The notes under the pieces were generated by a model. The model searched no databases. It had not been told where the DNA came from and worked only from the letters and a program-made list of their open reading frames with translations. Positions 6,995 through 10,504 of a stretch of 10,504 nucleotides of DNA are shown piece after piece; position 1 is the first letter of the stretch; every line of letters begins with the position of its first letter. Both the position numbers and the translations under genes were made by a program. The DNA is from an uncultured Lachnospiraceae bacterium. Its GTDB lineage: Bacteria; Bacillota; Clostridia; Lachnospirales; Lachnospiraceae. The DNA is taken from positions 1 through 10,504 of the forward strand of contig CAJTVK010000140.1 of NCBI GenBank assembly GCA_910579645.1. The letters are read 5' to 3'.

Positions 6995-8824
6995 CTAAAT
7001 TCTCCCTTTTTCCGTTCCCCAGACCTGCCCTATACAGGAATACAGGCTCTCGTCAATAAGCTGGCCCGCAAGGCGTGACAGCGTTTGATACTCATCCTTA
7101 AAATTCAGTACGACTTCTACCCTTTTCCCATCATACAGAAAAATCTTATCTACAAATAAGGAAGCCATCTGTGCGGTCAGTTTTTCTTCTCCCAAAGCCG
7201 TATCGTTATATGACAAAATCTCCTTTATCCATCCTGCCTGTTCCTTTTCCAGCCGCTCAAAAAATTCCATCTTTTCATCCAACTGTGCTTTCCTTTCTTC
7301 ATGGCTACGGATTTCCCTGTCTTTCTTCTGTTTTTCTTTCAGATACCATTCCTTATTGCTGCCGGAAGCTCCATCTTTACAAGCACATTCCGCACTATTT
7401 TCTTTCGCATCGGCACATTCCGTGCTGCTTAGTTCCGTATTGCCGCGTTCTTTGCTGATATATTCCTTATACAGAAGTATCTTCTCATTCTTCCCCTGCC
7501 GGATTGCCCTCTCAGCCGCATCTTTTTCCTTCTCTATGCCCCTGCGCATCTTCCGGAAAAATTCGTTATGGAAGCATGAAATCCTGTCATCCAGACACTC
7601 CACCTGACGGATAAATGCCATAACCGCCTGATAGACGATTGCCTCCAAATCCTTTTCGGAAATAGATTTTGATGTGCATTCCTGCGCCCCTTTTTCCCTG
7701 TATGTCCTGCAGCGGTAACGGTAGATACGGACTTTCCCGATTCTCCTCTGGTAATTCGCCCCCATCCGTGAAGCCGGTACACGGCAGTCCCCGCAAAATA
7801 CTTTCCCTTTTAACAGGTTTTCCGGGCGGATGATATTCTCATTCAGCGCATTCAGATTCTTATGCCTCTCTTTTCTTGCCCTCATGATTTCCTGGACAAG
7901 GCTGAACTCCTGTTCCGTTATGATTGCTTCATGGGTATTCTTCGTTACCTTCCATTCCGATTCGTCCAGCATATGGAGACTAATCCCGTCCGCCTTGGAT
8001 TCCTTCCATTTATGGAGCGCCATATGCCCGGCGTATGCCATATTCTGTAAGACGGCATTCACCGCATACTCATTCCAGTAACGGCGTTCCTTCTCCAGTC
8101 GGTAAAACTCCCCTGTGTCCTGATAGGCTTTCGGCGGGTTGATTTGCATTTCCGTCAGCCGCATTACAATCGTCCGGGCGGAATCCCCCTGCATCGTCCA
8201 TGTAAAAATATCCCTGATAATCCCTGCCGGTCTCTCATCAATAAGGAACCTTGTCTTCCTTTCGTCCGCAAAGGCATACCCGTAAGGCGCACGCCCGCCG
8301 TCATATTCCCCGTTTTCCTGCTTGGTTACATAACTGGATGCCACCTTGACAGAAGTGTCCTTTGCGATATATTCATTGACAAGGTTCTTTAAAATAACAG
8401 CCAGCTTCTTTTCTGCACAGTCTTTATCAAAGCTGTCATAGCCGTCATTGACAGAAATGAACCGCACCCCGAGGAACGGAAACACCTTTTCCAGATAACT
8501 TCCCACTTCGATATGGTCCCTGCCAAACCTTGAAAAATCCTTCACGATAATGCAGTTAATGTTTCCCTTCCGCACCTCCCCAAGCAGGCTGTCGAATGCC
8601 CGGCGGTCAAACCGGGTGCCGCTGATCCCATCATCCTGATACTCCTTAACAAGGAGAAATTCATCCCTGTCTTTTATGAAGTCACGCATAAGCATCTGCT
8701 GGCTGGTGATGGAATCGCTCTCCGTAACAGCGCTGTCAACGGAAAGCCTTGCATAGGTGGCGGTTCTGAATGGGGATTTCCCGGCCCTGGTTTCCTGCCC
8801 TGCCCTGTCTTTCCTCCGTGCCAT
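6995..8824 (-). CDS. Large serine recombinase, second of the tandem set (609 aa)
   Basis: The catalytic domain contains ATYARLSVDS with Ser28 as probable nucleophile, SDSITSQQ (36-43), YQDDGISGTRFDRRAF (62-77) and VKDFSRFGRDHIEVG (94-108). The recombinase domain includes GGRAPYGYAF (177-186) and VLQNMAYAGH (258-267). The zinc-ribbon is complete, with Cys344, Cys347, Cys372 and Cys383. A long coiled coil follows (about 420-535), broken at 460-490 by a Ser/Cys-rich segment. The chosen ATG at 8824 shares its A with the TGA stop of the preceding recombinase (TGATG) and has an AAGGGGG site upstream. An in-frame ATG at 8956 would give 653 aa, but it lies inside the preceding gene and adds sequence without family resemblance. 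Presumably it acts with its two neighbours on the element's att sites; its separate role is unknown. Confidence 0.95.
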   Translation of the reverse strand: MARRKDRAGQETRAGKSPFRTATYARLSVDSAVTESDSITSQQMLMRDFIKDRDEFLLVKEYQDDGISGTRFDRRAFDSLLGEVRKGNINCIIVKDFSRFGRDHIEVGSYLEKVFPFLGVRFISVNDGYDSFDKDCAEKKLAVILKNLVNEYIAKDTSVKVASSYVTKQENGEYDGGRAPYGYAFADERKTRFLIDERPAGIIRDIFTWTMQGDSARTIVMRLTEMQINPPKAYQDTGEFYRLEKERRYWNEYAVNAVLQNMAYAGHMALHKWKESKADGISLHMLDESEWKVTKNTHEAIITEQEFSLVQEIMRARKERHKNLNALNENIIRPENLLKGKVFCGDCRVPASRMGANYQRRIGKVRIYRYRCRTYREKGAQECTSKSISEKDLEAIVYQAVMAFIRQVECLDDRISCFHNEFFRKMRRGIEKEKDAAERAIRQGKNEKILLYKEYISKERGNTELSSTECADAKENSAECACKDGASGSNKEWYLKEKQKKDREIRSHEERKAQLDEKMEFFERLEKEQAGWIKEILSYNDTALGEEKLTAQMASLFVDKIFLYDGKRVEVVLNFKDEYQTLSRLAGQLIDESLYSCIGQVWGTEKGRI

Positions 8825-10504
8825 CACACCGCCCCCTTCCCGTAAAGGGGCTGCTCCTGCAGTGATTCCTGAAACATACTGCACAGGGAGTAAACCTCTG
8901 CCATCCTGTCCTGATAAAGGAAAGAAAATTCCACACGCTTTCCCTCGTATACCCATATTCTGTCAATCACGGAGCAGACCAGGCTGCGCCGGATTTCCCC
9001 CTCTGTATCTGAAAGCAGGCTTCCTATATCTTTGAATCCGCAGAGCCACTGCCTTGCTTCCCGGACGGCATCCCCTGCCTTTGCTTCCCTTTCCCTCCGT
9101 TTCCTGATCTGCCCTTCCAGCTCTTCGCAGCGTCCGGAATAAAAGGCCTTCATCTCCTCATACTCTTCTTCCGAAAGGATTCCCTCCGCCCAGTCCGCAT
9201 AAAGTCCGGACAGCATCCCCGCATTCTCCACAAGCTCCTTTTCCAGTTCCGGCAGGCGGGTGTCTGTCAGGGAAAGCGGTTCTATCCCCTCCATGGCATC
9301 CTCCGCCGCTTTCAGGATTTCTTCCGCATCCGCCAGCATCTGTGTCTGTGCCCTTACCGCCTCCCTTACAAGCGGAACCAGCTCCTGCTCCTTGATGCTG
9401 TGCCTCGTGCAGGACTTCTCCACGTTGTAGGTCTTGCAGATATAATAAATGGTCTGTTTCCCCTTATGGGAAGTCTTCCGCCGTATCATCTGCCTGCCGC
9501 AGTCCGGGCAGTATAGAATGCCGCTGAAAAGGTACGCCGAGTCCTGCCCGGGATTTGTCCTTGTATCCTTTTTCAATAACCCCTGCATGGTATCGAACTG
9601 TTTTTCCCCAATCAGGGCTAAATCCTCCTGGCTGTATCTGCTCTGTTCCGATTCGGGTTTTTCCACTATCTTTTTGATTTTGTGGTTGATGCGCTCCCTT
9701 TTCCCCTGCACCACCAGCCCCTTGCACAGGGGGTTCGACAGTATCCTTCCCACCGCCACCGGGCTCCATCTGGAATACAGGTTCTTCTGGAAGCCGCTCC
9801 GGTAACGGATGCCCAGGCTCCTCTTGTAGTCTGCCGGGGCCGGGATTCCAAGGGCGTTCAGCTTCTCCGCTATCCTGCTGTTGCTCATGCCGTCCAGCTT
9901 CCACTGGAAGATGCGCTTCACATTCTCCCCGGCCACCGGGTCAGCCACCAGCTTATTATGGTCGTTTTCGTCCTTCATAAAGCCGTAGGAGACATAGGCC
10001 CCGGTGTATTCCCCGTTCCCCCGCTTGCTCTCCAAATGGCTCCTGATCTTCACGGAAAGGTCGGCGCTGTAAGCGTCATTGACGAAATTCTTTACCGGCA
10101 GGACAATGTTCTTCTGTGTCCTGTCTGCCGTCAGGGAATCATAATGGTCAGTGACCGCAATGAACCGCACCCCCGCCGCCGGGAATACCTTCTGCAGATA
10201 TCTTCCGGCTTCTATGTATTCCCTGCCAAAACGGGAAAGGTCCTTCACAATGATGAGGTTGACCTTTCCCGCTTCCATATCCTTTATCATCTCCTGAAAG
10301 GAAGGCCGCAGGAAGTCGGAACCGGTATACCCGTCATCCACATACTCCTTATAGACATGGACATCCTCCATGCCTTTCAGGGTATCATAGATGAGCCGCT
10401 TCTGGTTGGTGATGCTGTTGCTCTCCTCCTTGCGGCTGTCATCGCATATATCCCCGTCCTCTTTGGAAAGGCGCAGGTATACCGCCGCCGCATAGGCCTT
10501 CTTT
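8824..10504 (-). CDS. Large serine recombinase, first of the tandem set (start outside window)
   Basis: The frame is open to the right edge and encodes at least 559 residues. The first visible residues, KKAYAAAVYLRLSKEDGD, include the probable nucleophile Ser13 of the visible part, so only a few N-terminal residues are missing. Other catalytic motifs are SNSITNQKR, YVDDGYTGSDFLRPSF and IVKDLSRFGREYIEAG. The recombinase domain includes RILSNPLCKGLV. The zinc-ribbon is complete (CPDC, then two further Cys in ICKTYNVEKSC), and a charged helical segment with LEKELVENAG and EEYEEMKAFYSGR precedes a C-terminal VIDRIWVYEGKRVEFSFLY strand region also found in the second recombinase. Calling an internal ATG at 10371 the start would delete the catalytic serine. 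The gene is first in the operon, so its promoter lies beyond the window. Its stop overlaps the next gene by 1 nt. Confidence 0.94.
   Translation of the reverse strand, partial: KKAYAAAVYLRLSKEDGDICDDSRKEESNSITNQKRLIYDTLKGMEDVHVYKEYVDDGYTGSDFLRPSFQEMIKDMEAGKVNLIIVKDLSRFGREYIEAGRYLQKVFPAAGVRFIAVTDHYDSLTADRTQKNIVLPVKNFVNDAYSADLSVKIRSHLESKRGNGEYTGAYVSYGFMKDENDHNKLVADPVAGENVKRIFQWKLDGMSNSRIAEKLNALGIPAPADYKRSLGIRYRSGFQKNLYSRWSPVAVGRILSNPLCKGLVVQGKRERINHKIKKIVEKPESEQSRYSQEDLALIGEKQFDTMQGLLKKDTRTNPGQDSAYLFSGILYCPDCGRQMIRRKTSHKGKQTIYYICKTYNVEKSCTRHSIKEQELVPLVREAVRAQTQMLADAEEILKAAEDAMEGIEPLSLTDTRLPELEKELVENAGMLSGLYADWAEGILSEEEYEEMKAFYSGRCEELEGQIRKRREREAKAGDAVREARQWLCGFKDIGSLLSDTEGEIRRSLVCSVIDRIWVYEGKRVEFSFLYQDRMAEVYSLCSMFQESLQEQPLYGKGAV

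Larger units (their letters stand above)
4222..10504. mobile_element. Integrative element with three serine recombinases (right end outside window)
   Basis: The region from the interrupted deacetylase to the right edge contains three tandem large serine recombinase genes, an AT-rich cargo segment, and a junction-like inverted repeat at its left end. It lacks conjugation, replication or phage structural genes within the window, but the element continues past 10504. The left limit is inferred from where the deacetylase frame ends. The composition of 4230-5460 is clearly more AT-rich than carB or the recombinases, as expected for acquired cargo. Confidence 0.75.

Noticed and set aside
8825..8956. 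Upstream in-frame ATG extending the second recombinase to 653 aa
   Set aside because: The extension lies inside the preceding recombinase gene and has no recombinase-like sequence. The ATG at 8824 has a good ribosome binding site and the expected short N-terminus before the catalytic Ser.
10371..10371. ATG at 10371 as the start of the first recombinase
   Set aside because: The frame continues to the window edge and the upstream part encodes the YLRLS catalytic segment, so the true start lies beyond 10504.
1..10504. CRISPR arrays, tRNA or rRNA genes
   Set aside because: No regularly spaced direct repeats and no cloverleaf or rRNA-like sequence was seen on either strand.

Overview
The window looks like the chromosome of a gut-type Firmicute, most likely Clostridia/Lachnospiraceae. 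The evidence is a clostridial-style carB, strong AGGAGG-type ribosome binding sites, and a cassette of three tandem large serine recombinases, an arrangement I associate with that group. Assignment to a genus is not possible from sequence reading alone. All recognisable genes lie on the minus strand.

Host part (about 1-4222). At the left edge is the N-terminal part of an IS630-type transposase (1-282, running off the window) with its own promoter. Next is a complete carB, the large subunit of carbamoyl-phosphate synthase (483-3716), with a hairpin after its stop and a well-formed promoter (3760-3789) just upstream. Above carB is the 3' part of a NodB-type polysaccharide deacetylase (3813-4220). 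It has lost its N-terminus, including the TFDDGP catalytic motif.

Mobile part (about 4222 to beyond 10504). The deacetylase stops being readable at a perfect 8-bp inverted repeat (4212-4233) centred on GT, which I interpret as one attachment junction of an integrated element. The recombination module is three consecutive large serine recombinase genes: one of at least 559 aa (8824 to the right edge), one of 609 aa (6995-8824) and one of 510 aa (5461-6993). They overlap or abut by about 1 nt (TGATG overlap, 1-nt gap), so they are probably translationally coupled. The operon ends in a strong hairpin (5404-5449).

Between the terminator and the junction is a visibly AT-rich cargo segment. It holds a 343-aa gene of unknown family (4307-5338) whose spaced acidic residues resemble a PIN-type nuclease. 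It is followed by an 18-codon ORF with a good ribosome binding site (4217-4273) whose stop codon is created at the attachment junction. That ORF is probably the start of a gene that would read on across the joined ends of the excised circle.

The working model is a serine-recombinase integrative element that landed in a deacetylase gene next to carB, bringing a putative nuclease gene. The other end of the element, and the missing deacetylase N-terminus, should lie to the right of the window.
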